A DNA stretch of 5,905 bases from Neofamilia sp964346535 (GTDB lineage Bacteria > Bacillota > Clostridia > Tissierellales > Peptoniphilaceae): assembly GCA_964346535.1 (NCBI GenBank), contig CAYFUN010000046.1:1-5905 (forward strand), read 5' to 3'. Both the position numbers and the translations under genes were made by a program. This document shows, one piece after another, positions 1-5,854 of the stretch. The notes under the pieces were generated by a model, which saw only the letters and a list, made by a program, of their open reading frames with translations, made no database searches and was not told where the DNA came from. Each line of letters starts with the position of its first letter. Within the stretch, counting starts at the first letter, position 1.

Positions 1-49
1 ATTATATATAGGACGAAAAACACAAAGAGAATTTATTTAGGAGGAAAAA

Positions 50-385
50 ATGATAGACAGAAATTACTACAAGGTTGAAAATTCTAACACTTATAAAATT
101 ATGGCCAAGAGAATAAAGGACCATCCAGCTGCTAGCTTTATAGAAAAAGGTATTGAAGATTTAATTATAAGTAAATATAATGGTGACTATACTGCCAAAA
201 AAGAAATTTTATATGCCCTTGGAAATTTATATATAAATGACAAGAAGAAGTATCAATCCTGTATGAAATATTTAGAAGAAAGCGGCAGATTTATCTTAGA
301 AGAACATACAACAGAATTAACAGATAATTTAGTCTATAGCATAAAAGACTATAGGCTGGTGAGAAGAGATTACTTGGTCCAATAA
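50..385 (+). CDS. Small hypothetical protein, paralogue of the next gene
   Basis: I do not recognise this 111-residue protein and assign no function. It has no signal peptide or membrane segment and reads as a soluble, mostly helical, charged protein. The start is supported by TAGGAGGA at 38-45, four bases before the ATG. Residues 1-89 align without gaps to the protein encoded at 441-710. Shared positions include R4, N5, Y7, H25-P26, G34, L54-Y55-A56, L60-Y61, N63-D64-K65-K66, Y68 and G79-R80. The best conserved block is the centre, LYA...LY.NDKK.Y. It carries about 22 extra C-terminal residues, rich in Y, R and L, that the paralogue lacks. The window begins only 49 bases upstream, so its promoter and any further family members lie outside; an AT-rich TATATA near position 4 could be part of a -10 element. 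The gene is very likely real (strong ribosome site, conserved paralogue); its role is unknown. Confidence 0.8.
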   Translation: MIDRNYYKVENSNTYKIMAKRIKDHPAASFIEKGIEDLIISKYNGDYTAKKEILYALGNLYINDKKKYQSCMKYLEESGRFILEEHTTELTDNLVYSIKDYRLVRRDYLVQ

Positions 386-440
386 AAGTAAAATATTTTA
401 AGATAACACTAGACACAAAGAAAGAGCTAGGAGGAAAAAT

Positions 441-710
441 ATGTTAGAGAGAAATTTTTACACACCAGACGGAGAAGAAGGAATACAAGCAGTAGTCGAT
501 GATATACAAAATCACCCATACAGTGAATATATTATTGAAGGATTTTATTATGTACTAGAACACGAACTGAAAGATACAGAATGGAACGAGCCTGCCTTGT
601 TGTATGCAATATCTATCCTGTATTTTAACGATAAGAAAACATACTTTGAATGGATAGCAAGATATATAGAAAAAGGCAGAGAGATAATAGAAAAAGAACT
701 TATAAATTAA
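441..710 (+). CDS. Small hypothetical protein, paralogue of the preceding gene
   Basis: This 89-residue acidic protein is of unknown function and lies 55 bases after its paralogue. The ATG is preceded by TAGGAGGA at 428-435. By hand count about 24 of 89 positions are identical to the upstream protein in a gap-free alignment (M1, R4, N5, Y7, I22, H25, P26, I31, G34, L54-A56, L60, Y61, N63-K66, Y68, E77, G79, R80, I82, E84). Hydrophobic positions are mostly conserved elsewhere, so the fold is probably the same. It stops just after the conserved GR-I-E segment, while the upstream copy continues. No catalytic motif, Cys cluster, signal peptide or transmembrane helix is visible. The two genes are probably co-transcribed, although the second has its own duplicated leader. 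The divergence suggests an old duplication with distinct roles rather than a recent copy. Confidence 0.8.
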   Translation: MLERNFYTPDGEEGIQAVVDDIQNHPYSEYIIEGFYYVLEHELKDTEWNEPALLYAISILYFNDKKTYFEWIARYIEKGREIIEKELIN

Positions 711-734
711 AAAAACAACTACCAATAAAATCTA

Positions 735-775
735 AAACAAAAATCTTTTACTGGAGCCTTTACTCATTTTTGTTT
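735..775 (+). terminator. Weak AT-rich inverted repeat after the small paralogues
   Basis: The arms AAACAAAAAT (735-744) and ATTTTTGTTT (766-775) are perfect 10-base complements around a 21-base loop, and the T-rich stretch TTTATTTTT follows. It begins 25 bases after the stop codon at 710, where a terminator for the two-gene unit would be expected. The stem has only one G-C pair and the loop is long, so it is a poor intrinsic terminator. The right arm overlaps the -35 of the proposed csbD promoter. Confidence 0.25.
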
Positions 776-797
776 ATTTTTAAAGCTGGCTGGGAAT
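772..797 (+). promoter_or_regulatory. Sigma-B-like promoter candidate for the csbD-like gene
   Basis: GTTTAT (772-777), a 14-base spacer, and GGGAAT (792-797) match the Bacillus sigma-B consensus, GTTTAA with 12-15 bases to GGGWAW, at 5 of 6 and 6 of 6 positions. It lies about 50 bases upstream of a gene whose family was named for control by sigma B. No convincing TTGACA/TATAAT pair at 16-18 bases is visible in the same spacer, although AT-rich -10-like strings (TATATTTAAT, 797-806) exist. The sequence match is direct observation; use by a SigB-type factor is inference, since such a factor is not common knowledge for this group. Confidence 0.45.
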
Positions 798-845
798 ATA
801 TTTAATAGTAAGCAGAAAAGAACACATACTAGAAGGAGGTCTATA

Positions 846-1259
846 ATGAATAAGGATATTTTAGAAGGAAAATGGGAACAAATTAAGGGAGCCATTCAAA
901 GTAAATTTGGTGAACTTACTGAAGACGAACTAATGCAAATTAAAGGAGATGCAAAAAAACTAGAAGGTTATCTTCAAGAAAAATATGGCAAGTCTAGAGA
1001 AGAAGCCCAAGAGCTTTATAATGAAATTTTTGCTGACTTTGATCCAGCATCTGATCCTGATTTATGTTTAGACAAAGACCTTCTTGAAGACCCATCTATG
1101 TGCCCAGCTGATGAACTTAGTCCAGACAGAGAAGTGGCAGAAGCTGAAAAAGAAGTTTTAAAGAAAAAAGCTGAAGGCGAAAGCGCAGAAGAAAAAGAGT
1201 ATTATAAAAAAATCGGCGAAGCCAAAGCTTATATCCAAGACGACAACAAATTAAGATAG
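846..1259 (+). CDS. CsbD-like stress protein with acidic C-terminal extension
   Basis: Residues 3-60 form a CsbD-like domain with the family's hallmark pattern: KDILEGKWEQIKGAIQSKFG, then LTEDEL..IKGD..KLEGYLQEKYG, then EEA. CsbD is a small helical protein induced by general stress in Bacillus and other bacteria; its biochemical role is not established. Family members are usually about 60-70 residues, but this one has 137. The extra half contains a dense Asp/Pro/Glu segment (64-96) with two cysteines (C74, C86), then a charged helical tail (97-137) rich in Lys, Glu and Ala. No signal peptide or membrane helix is present, so it should be cytoplasmic. The start is secure: AGAAGGAGGT at 831-840 is a near-perfect Shine-Dalgarno five bases before ATG, implying high expression. 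It is bounded by its own promoter candidate and the terminator at 1267-1298, so it is probably monocistronic. Confidence 0.88.
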   Translation: MNKDILEGKWEQIKGAIQSKFGELTEDELMQIKGDAKKLEGYLQEKYGKSREEAQELYNEIFADFDPASDPDLCLDKDLLEDPSMCPADELSPDREVAEAEKEVLKKKAEGESAEEKEYYKKIGEAKAYIQDDNKLR

Positions 1260-1266
1260 AATTTTT

Positions 1267-1298
1267 AGCTGATAGGCTCCTTGCTTATTAGCTTTTTT
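1267..1298 (+). terminator. Intrinsic terminator after the csbD-like gene
   Basis: An 11-pair stem is formed by AGCTGATAGGC (1267-1277) and GCTTATTAGCT (1283-1293), including two G-T wobble pairs. It closes a TCCTT loop and runs into six T residues (1293-1298). It begins eight bases after the csbD-like stop codon. The T-run ends only 14 bases before the ATG of the next gene, so any transcript entering that gene from upstream must read through it. Confidence 0.8.
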
Positions 1299-1312
1299 AA
1301 AGAGGAAGGATT

Positions 1313-2161
1313 ATGAAGACATTAAGAGATGGACTTTATGGCCTGGCAGTTGGAGATGCCCTTGGAGTTCCAGTTGAATTTTATGAAAGAGGCAGCTATA
1401 AAGTTACAAAGATGGAAGGCTATGGATCTTGGAATCAACCTCCAGGAACTTTTTCAGATGACACATCAATGACTCTGGCAACAGCCTATGCCATTAAAGA
1501 AAAAAAGTCTATTGACCTAGAGGCTATAATGGAAAATTTTGTAGCCTGGTTTAGAGATGGAAGGTTCACTCCAGACAACAATTGTTTTGATATTGGTAGA
1601 ACTACAGCAAAGGCTCTAGAAACTTATGTTAGAACAGGGTCCTTGGAAAAAGCTGCTCAAACAGATGAAAGATCTAATGGCAATGGATCTTTAATGAGAA
1701 TTTTGCCACTTATTTTTACAAATGCAAATGACGATGACATAGCAAAGGTTTCTGCCCTTAGCCACGGCCATAAAATTTCCATTGAAGGCTGTCTAATCTA
1801 TGTTCACATAGGCCGAGAAATTTTAAAGGGGCGAGAGTTAAAAGATATTTTAAAGAATTTAAAGTTAAGCGAAACTTATAAGAGAATAAAAATTTTAGAC
1901 CAACTAGAAGAGTCTGATATAAAATCAACTGGTTATGTTGTCTATTCCCTAGAGGCCAGTCTTTGGTGCCTATTAAAGTCATCTTCATACGAGGAAGCTG
2001 TTTTAAGAGCTGTCAACTTAGGCGACGACACCGACACTGTTGGTGCCATAACTGGTGGTCTGGCTGGCCTTATTTATGGCTATGAAGCTATTCCCAAAGA
2101 ATGGATTGAAATTTTAAGGGCCAAGGATTTAATTGAAGGCGCAGTCTTTGAAAGTTTATAA
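1313..2161 (+). CDS. ADP-ribosylglycohydrolase (DraG/ARH family)
   Basis: This 282-residue enzyme belongs to the family that hydrolyses ADP-ribose from modified proteins or from other ADP-ribosyl conjugates, using a two-metal (Mg or Mn) site. The family signatures are in order: GLAVGDALGVPVEF at residues 10-23, with the acidic E22; GTFSDDTSMT at 45-54, the first metal-binding cluster (S48, D49, D50); NGNGSLMRILPL at 122-133; SALSHGH at 147-153; and LGDDTDTVGAITGGLAGL at 236-253, the second cluster (D239, D241, T242 by family analogy). Length and motif spacing are normal, so it should be active and cytoplasmic. The actual substrate (arginine-linked, serine-linked or small-molecule ADP-ribose) cannot be read from the sequence. 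No ADP-ribosyltransferase partner or nitrogenase gene is nearby, so a DraG role in nitrogen fixation is unsupported. AGAGG at 1301-1305 lies seven bases before ATG. The csbD terminator directly upstream suggests read-through expression or a promoter inside csbD. Confidence 0.93.
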   Translation: MKTLRDGLYGLAVGDALGVPVEFYERGSYKVTKMEGYGSWNQPPGTFSDDTSMTLATAYAIKEKKSIDLEAIMENFVAWFRDGRFTPDNNCFDIGRTTAKALETYVRTGSLEKAAQTDERSNGNGSLMRILPLIFTNANDDDIAKVSALSHGHKISIEGCLIYVHIGREILKGRELKDILKNLKLSETYKRIKILDQLEESDIKSTGYVVYSLEASLWCLLKSSSYEEAVLRAVNLGDDTDTVGAITGGLAGLIYGYEAIPKEWIEILRAKDLIEGAVFESL

Positions 2162-2225
2162 ACTTTTCAAGATTGCTGAAGGATTTTAGAAGATAGATTA
2201 AAAAAATTAATTTTTACTTTTAAAT

Positions 2226-2250
2226 GTTTAAAGACTTTTAAGCAGGGTAA
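2226..2250 (+). promoter_or_regulatory. Sigma-B-like promoter candidate for the dnaJ-like/clpB operon
   Basis: GTTTAA (2226-2231), 13 bases, and GGGTAA (2245-2250) match the Bacillus sigma-B consensus at every position of both hexamers (taking GGGWAW for the -10), with standard spacing. A/T tracts at 2199-2222 precede it and could act as an UP-like element. Transcription would start around 2257-2260 and leave a leader of about 80-85 bases. TATAAC (2254-2259) and GATAAT (2264-2269) resemble sigma-A -10 boxes, but neither has a recognisable -35 at 16-18 bases. SigF/SigG-type sporulation factors recognise related sequences and are an alternative reader. Confidence 0.5.
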
Positions 2251-2289
2251 AATTATAACGTAAGATAATACTTATAAAGAAATTTGCTG

Positions 2290-2310
2290 GCCAGAGGTTT
2301 ATCCTCTGGC
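2290..2310 (+). promoter_or_regulatory. Leader hairpin upstream of the dnaJ-like gene
   Basis: GCCAGAGG (2290-2297) and CCTCTGGC (2303-2310) are perfect complements around a five-base loop, giving a stable GC-rich stem in an AT-rich region. What follows is TATTTGTTGAAT, not a T-run, so it is a weak candidate for an intrinsic terminator of the glycohydrolase gene. It lies between the promoter candidate and the ribosome binding site, hence inside the chaperone mRNA leader. The right arm's CCTCT could pair instead with AGAGG of the ribosome site (2328-2332). The function is not established: leader stabiliser, translational switch or leftover terminator are all possible. Confidence 0.55.
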
Positions 2311-2325
2311 TATTTGTTGAATAAA

Positions 2326-2335
2326 AAAGAGGTGA
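2326..2335 (+). promoter_or_regulatory. Ribosome binding site that fixes the TTG start of the dnaJ-like gene
   Basis: AAAGAGGTGA differs at one base from the full anti-16S complement AAGGAGGTGA and ends six bases before TTG at 2342. No ATG lies near this position in frame, and the J-domain begins immediately after the TTG. The next in-frame Met (about residue 95) would delete the whole domain. TTG is therefore the start. Confidence 0.85.
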
Positions 2336-2341
2336 CTTACA

Positions 2342-3241
2342 TTGCAATATAAAGACTATTATAAAATACTTGGAGTAGAAAAAACTGCAAGCACCAATGA
2401 AATAAAATCCAAATATAGAAAACTTGCAAAAAAGTACCATCCAGATTTAAATCCAAATGACGACCAGGCCCAAGAAAAATTCAAAGAAATTTCTGAAGCC
2501 TATGAGGTTTTATCTGATGAGAAAAAGAGAAAGAAGTACGACACCTTTGGATCAGGTTATAACTTCCAAGGCGGCCAAGACTTTAACCCAAATGACTTTG
2601 GCTACACTTATACAACTTCTTCAATGGGAGACTTTTCTGACTTCTTTGAAACAATTTTTGGCGGTGGCGGAGGCAGAAAGACAACAACAAGGTCTAGCTT
2701 TTCCTTTGATGATTTATTTTCACCAAGGTCCAAGAAAAAATCTAGGCCTCAATACAACTCTAGCCTAGATATTAGCCTCAAGGAAGCCTATGAAGGAGTT
2801 AACAAAACTGTTAGAGTAAGCTTTAATGGCCAAAGCGTTTCTATGGATGTAAAGGTGCCAACAGGAATTACTCCAGGGAAAAAACTTAGAGTAAAGGGAG
2901 AAAAATGGGGCCTTGATGGAGATGTATTATTTGAAATAAATATAAAAAACTCAGAAAGAGAATATTTAGAAGACAATAATATAATTTATCAGGCTGAAAT
3001 TAATCCTTGGGACGCCTACTTTGGTGGAGAAGTTTTAATAGCTCCTCTTACAGGCAAACTTAAAATAAAAATCCCAGAAAAAACAGAATCTGGTCAAAGA
3101 CTTAGAATAAAAGGTAGGGGCTTTGAAAATCTTAAAGGATCCAAGGGAGATCTTTTAGTTGAATTTGTCATTAAAAATCCTAAGACCTTGACTAAGGACC
3201 AAGAAGATCTTTATAGAAAACTTAAAGACCTAAATAAATAA
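2342..3241 (+). CDS. Class B (CbpA-like) J-domain co-chaperone
   Basis: This 299-residue Hsp40 stimulates DnaK ATPase and hands over unfolded clients. Residues 4-68 are a complete J-domain: YYKILGV, basic helix II (KYRKLAKKY), HPD at 33-35 (essential for DnaK stimulation), then EAYEVLSDEKKRKKYD. Residues 69-134 form a Gly/Phe-rich linker with a GGGGG run near 107-111 and two similar Phe motifs (DFSDFFETIFG and FSFDDLF). Residues 138-280 are the two beta-sandwich client-binding domains, including LDISLKEAYEG, VPTGITPGKKLRVKGEG-type residues and IPEKTESGQRLRIKGRG. There is no CxxCxGxG zinc finger; the protein has no cysteine at all, so it is class B rather than classical DnaJ. Translation starts at TTG behind a strong ribosome site, which may moderate yield relative to the mRNA. 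clpB follows after 26 bases with no promoter or terminator between, so the two are an operon suited to joint disaggregation with DnaK. Confidence 0.93.
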   Translation: MQYKDYYKILGVEKTASTNEIKSKYRKLAKKYHPDLNPNDDQAQEKFKEISEAYEVLSDEKKRKKYDTFGSGYNFQGGQDFNPNDFGYTYTTSSMGDFSDFFETIFGGGGGRKTTTRSSFSFDDLFSPRSKKKSRPQYNSSLDISLKEAYEGVNKTVRVSFNGQSVSMDVKVPTGITPGKKLRVKGEKWGLDGDVLFEINIKNSEREYLEDNNIIYQAEINPWDAYFGGEVLIAPLTGKLKIKIPEKTESGQRLRIKGRGFENLKGSKGDLLVEFVIKNPKTLTKDQEDLYRKLKDLNK

Positions 3242-3267
3242 AAGTAAATAATAAGGAGGAAGACATT

Positions 3268-5853
3268 ATGGACTTTAACAAATTTACACAAAAATCAATT
3301 CAAGCAATAAATAATGCAAACTCTGCTGCCATAAGTAATGGAAATCCTCAAATAGAAGACCTTCACCTTCACTACGCCTTAGTAGAAGACAGGGAAGGCC
3401 TAATAGGAAGAATCACATCACTAATGGGCATAGACTTAGGAGCCTATAGAAAGAGACTTGAGGACGAAATTTCCAGACTTCCTAAACAATCTGGCGGCCA
3501 AAGTTATCCATCAGCAAGCTTTAACAAGGTTTTAAACGATGCTGTAAAAGAAGCAGGCGACTTTCAAGACGACTATGTAAGTGTTGAACACTTGTACCTT
3601 GCCTTACTAAAAGTTAAGGGAACTAAGTCAGCAGAAATTTTTTCAGACTTTGGAATAGATAGAAATAAATTCTTACAAAGCCTACAAAAAGTTCGTGGCA
3701 ATCAAAATGTAACAACAGATAATCCAGAGGGAACCTATGAAGCCCTAGAAAAATACGGCACAGACCTTTGCCAACTAGTTAGAGATGGAAAACTAGATCC
3801 AGTAATTGGCAGAGATGAAGAAATTAGAAACTCAATTAGAATTTTGTCTAGGAGAACAAAAAACAACCCAGTTCTAATTGGTGAACCAGGTGTTGGTAAA
3901 ACTGCTATTGTAGAAGGCCTAGCCCAAAGAATAGTAAACAAGGACGTGCCATCATCCCTTCAAGACAAGACAATAATTTCTTTGGACATGGGCGCCTTAG
4001 TTGCTGGTGCCAAATACCGTGGAGACTTTGAAGAAAGATTAAAGGCTGTTTTAAATGAAGTAAAAGAATCTGACGGCCAAATAATTTTATTTATAGATGA
4101 AATTCACAATATTGTTGGAGCTGGCAAGGCAGAAGGATCAATGGATGCTTCAAACCTATTAAAACCAATGCTAGCTAGGGGAGAACTTCATGTAATTGGA
4201 GCCACAACCTTAGATGAATTTAGGGAAAACATTGAAAAGGACAAGGCCCTTGAAAGACGTTTTCAAAAAGTTTTAGTAGAAGAACCAACTGTTGAAGATA
4301 CAATTTCCATCCTTCGTGGTATTAAAGAAAAATATGAAATCCACCATGGAATTAGAATTTCTGACGGGGCAGTAATTGCTGCAGCAGTATATTCAGACAG
4401 GTATATTACAGACAGGTTCCTACCAGACAAGGCCATTGACCTTATGGACGAAGCCTCATCAATGTTAAGAACTGAAATGGAATCAATGCCAGAATCCATG
4501 GACGAAATTCGAAGAAAACTTTTGACCCTAGAAATTGAAAAGGCAGCTTTGAAAAAAGAAGATGACGAAGCTTCTAAGGTAAGACTTGAAAAACTTGAAA
4601 AAGAAATTCAAGCCGACCAAGAAGTCTTCGATAAACTTTCTGCCAAATGGGAAGAAGAAAAACAATCAATGCACAGGGTTAAAGAGCTTAAGGAAAAAAT
4701 CGACGGCGTAAAACAAAAAATCGCCGAAGCCGAAAGGGTTTACGACCTTGAAAGCCTATCCCAACTTAGGTATGGAGAGCTTCCTGAACTGGAAAAAGAA
4801 TTAGCCCAAGCAACAGTTGCTGAGGAAGAAGCTGGAGCTGACAAAATAATAAAAGAAGAAGTTACTGAAGACGAAATCGCCGAAGTAGTATCTAGATGGA
4901 CAAAAATTCCAATAACAAAACTTCAAGAATCAGAAAGAGAAAGACTTCTAAAACTTGACCAAATTCTCCACCAAAGAGTTATAGGCCAAGACGAAGCGGT
5001 TCAAGCAGTAACAGATGCAGTAATTAGATCAAGATCAGGTCTAAAGGCTGCCAACAGACCAATTGGATCATTTATCTTCCTAGGCCCAACAGGTGTAGGT
5101 AAGACAGAATTATCCAAGGCCCTAGCAGAGTCCTTATTTGACGACGAAAAATCTATGATTCGTATAGACATGTCAGAGTATATGGAAAAGCATACAGTGT
5201 CAAGACTAGTAGGAGCCCCTCCAGGATATGTTGGCTACGAAGAAGGAGGTCAACTAACTGAAGCAGTAAGGAGAAAGCCATACTCAATCGTCCTCTTTGA
5301 CGAAATTGAAAAGGCCCATCCAGATGTATTTAATATCCTCCTACAAGTTCTAGATGACGGCAGACTTACTGACAACCAAGGAAGAACTGTAGACTTTAAA
5401 AACACAGTTATAATTATGACCTCAAACATTGGATCCCTAGACTTACTTGATGGCATCCAAGAAGACGGAAGCATTTCAGAAGAAGCCAAGGCCTCAGTCC
5501 AAGACCAATTGAGACATGCCTTTAAGCCAGAATTTTTAAACAGGGTAGACGAAATTGTTTTATTTAAGCCACTAAGAAAAGAAGAAATCTTCTCAATAAT
5601 CGACCTACAAATAGACGACTTGAGAAGAAGATTAAAAGAAATGAACATCGACCTAGAAATTGACGACGCAGGTAAAAACCTAATTCTCGACAAGTCCTAC
5701 TCCCTTCAATACGGAGCAAGACCAGTTAAGAGATATATACAAAAAGAAATTGAAACCAAAATTTCTAGAATGTTAATCAGCCAAGAGATCAAACCAGGCC
5801 ACAAAATAATCCTAACTAGCGAAAATGACGAACTAGTAGGAAAAGTAGAATAA
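3268..5853 (+). CDS. clpB: ATP-dependent disaggregase ClpB (Hsp100)
   Basis: This 861-residue hexameric AAA+ unfoldase rescues aggregated proteins together with DnaK and a J-protein. Domains in order are: the Clp N-domain (about 1-145); NBD1 with Walker A GEPGVGKT (205-212), pore loop GAKYRG (247-252, Y250), Walker B ILFIDEIH (273-280) and arginines R330/R331; the coiled-coil middle domain (about 400-525), very rich in Lys and Glu; NBD2 with Walker A GPTGVGKT (606-613), pore loop GYVGYEEGG (653-661, Y654), Walker B VLFDEIEK (675-682), sensor 1 TSN (718-720), R759 in FLNRVDE, and sensor 2 GARPVKR (816-822). The long middle domain and the lack of a ClpP-binding IGF-type loop separate it from ClpC, ClpA and ClpX, so it refolds rather than degrades. 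The length is typical and all catalytic residues are present. AAGGAGGA at 3253-3260 lies seven bases before ATG. No internal start for the short N-domainless isoform is evident. Transcription is probably from the promoter before the dnaJ-like gene. Confidence 0.98.
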   Translation: MDFNKFTQKSIQAINNANSAAISNGNPQIEDLHLHYALVEDREGLIGRITSLMGIDLGAYRKRLEDEISRLPKQSGGQSYPSASFNKVLNDAVKEAGDFQDDYVSVEHLYLALLKVKGTKSAEIFSDFGIDRNKFLQSLQKVRGNQNVTTDNPEGTYEALEKYGTDLCQLVRDGKLDPVIGRDEEIRNSIRILSRRTKNNPVLIGEPGVGKTAIVEGLAQRIVNKDVPSSLQDKTIISLDMGALVAGAKYRGDFEERLKAVLNEVKESDGQIILFIDEIHNIVGAGKAEGSMDASNLLKPMLARGELHVIGATTLDEFRENIEKDKALERRFQKVLVEEPTVEDTISILRGIKEKYEIHHGIRISDGAVIAAAVYSDRYITDRFLPDKAIDLMDEASSMLRTEMESMPESMDEIRRKLLTLEIEKAALKKEDDEASKVRLEKLEKEIQADQEVFDKLSAKWEEEKQSMHRVKELKEKIDGVKQKIAEAERVYDLESLSQLRYGELPELEKELAQATVAEEEAGADKIIKEEVTEDEIAEVVSRWTKIPITKLQESERERLLKLDQILHQRVIGQDEAVQAVTDAVIRSRSGLKAANRPIGSFIFLGPTGVGKTELSKALAESLFDDEKSMIRIDMSEYMEKHTVSRLVGAPPGYVGYEEGGQLTEAVRRKPYSIVLFDEIEKAHPDVFNILLQVLDDGRLTDNQGRTVDFKNTVIIMTSNIGSLDLLDGIQEDGSISEEAKASVQDQLRHAFKPEFLNRVDEIVLFKPLRKEEIFSIIDLQIDDLRRRLKEMNIDLEIDDAGKNLILDKSYSLQYGARPVKRYIQKEIETKISRMLISQEIKPGHKIILTSENDELVGKVE

Positions 5854-5854
5854 C

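Noticed and set aside
1758..1988. Minus-strand open frame inside the glycohydrolase gene, and similar short ones inside dnaJ-like and clpB
   Set aside because: All are antisense shadows of genes with clear conserved motifs, without independent support.
1313..2161. Nitrogenase-regulating DraG
   Set aside because: The catalytic motifs fit the whole DraG/ARH family, but no draT or nitrogen-fixation gene is in the window, so the specific nitrogenase role is not supported.
2151..2166. Perfect 16-base palindrome AAAGTTTATAAACTTT over the glycohydrolase stop codon
   Set aside because: All but two pairs are A-T, there is no T-run after it, and half of it is coding. It could arise by chance and is too weak for a terminator.
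2254..2269. Sigma-A promoter with TATAAC or GATAAT as the -10
   Set aside because: No TTGACA-like -35 at 16-18 bases from either box; the GTTTAA/GGGTAA pair is a better match. Not excluded as a secondary start.
2162..2341. CIRCE (HrcA) or CtsR heptad operators before the chaperone operon
   Set aside because: No TTAGCACTC-N9-GAGTGCTAA or paired GGTCAAA heptads are present in this spacer or in the gap before clpB.
2457..2768. 103-codon open frame in another + frame inside the dnaJ-like gene
   Set aside because: The overlapping frame encodes well-conserved J-domain and linker sequence. The alternative frame is low-complexity and unlike any family I know.
2342..3241. Calling this gene classical dnaJ
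   Set aside because: No CxxCxGxG zinc-finger repeats and no cysteine at all, and no dnaK or grpE adjacent, so it is a class B J-protein.
5250..5693. 147-codon open frame on the minus strand inside clpB
   Set aside because: It lies fully antisense to the conserved NBD2 and C-terminal part of ClpB and has no recognisable protein family pattern; a chance open frame in a constrained gene.
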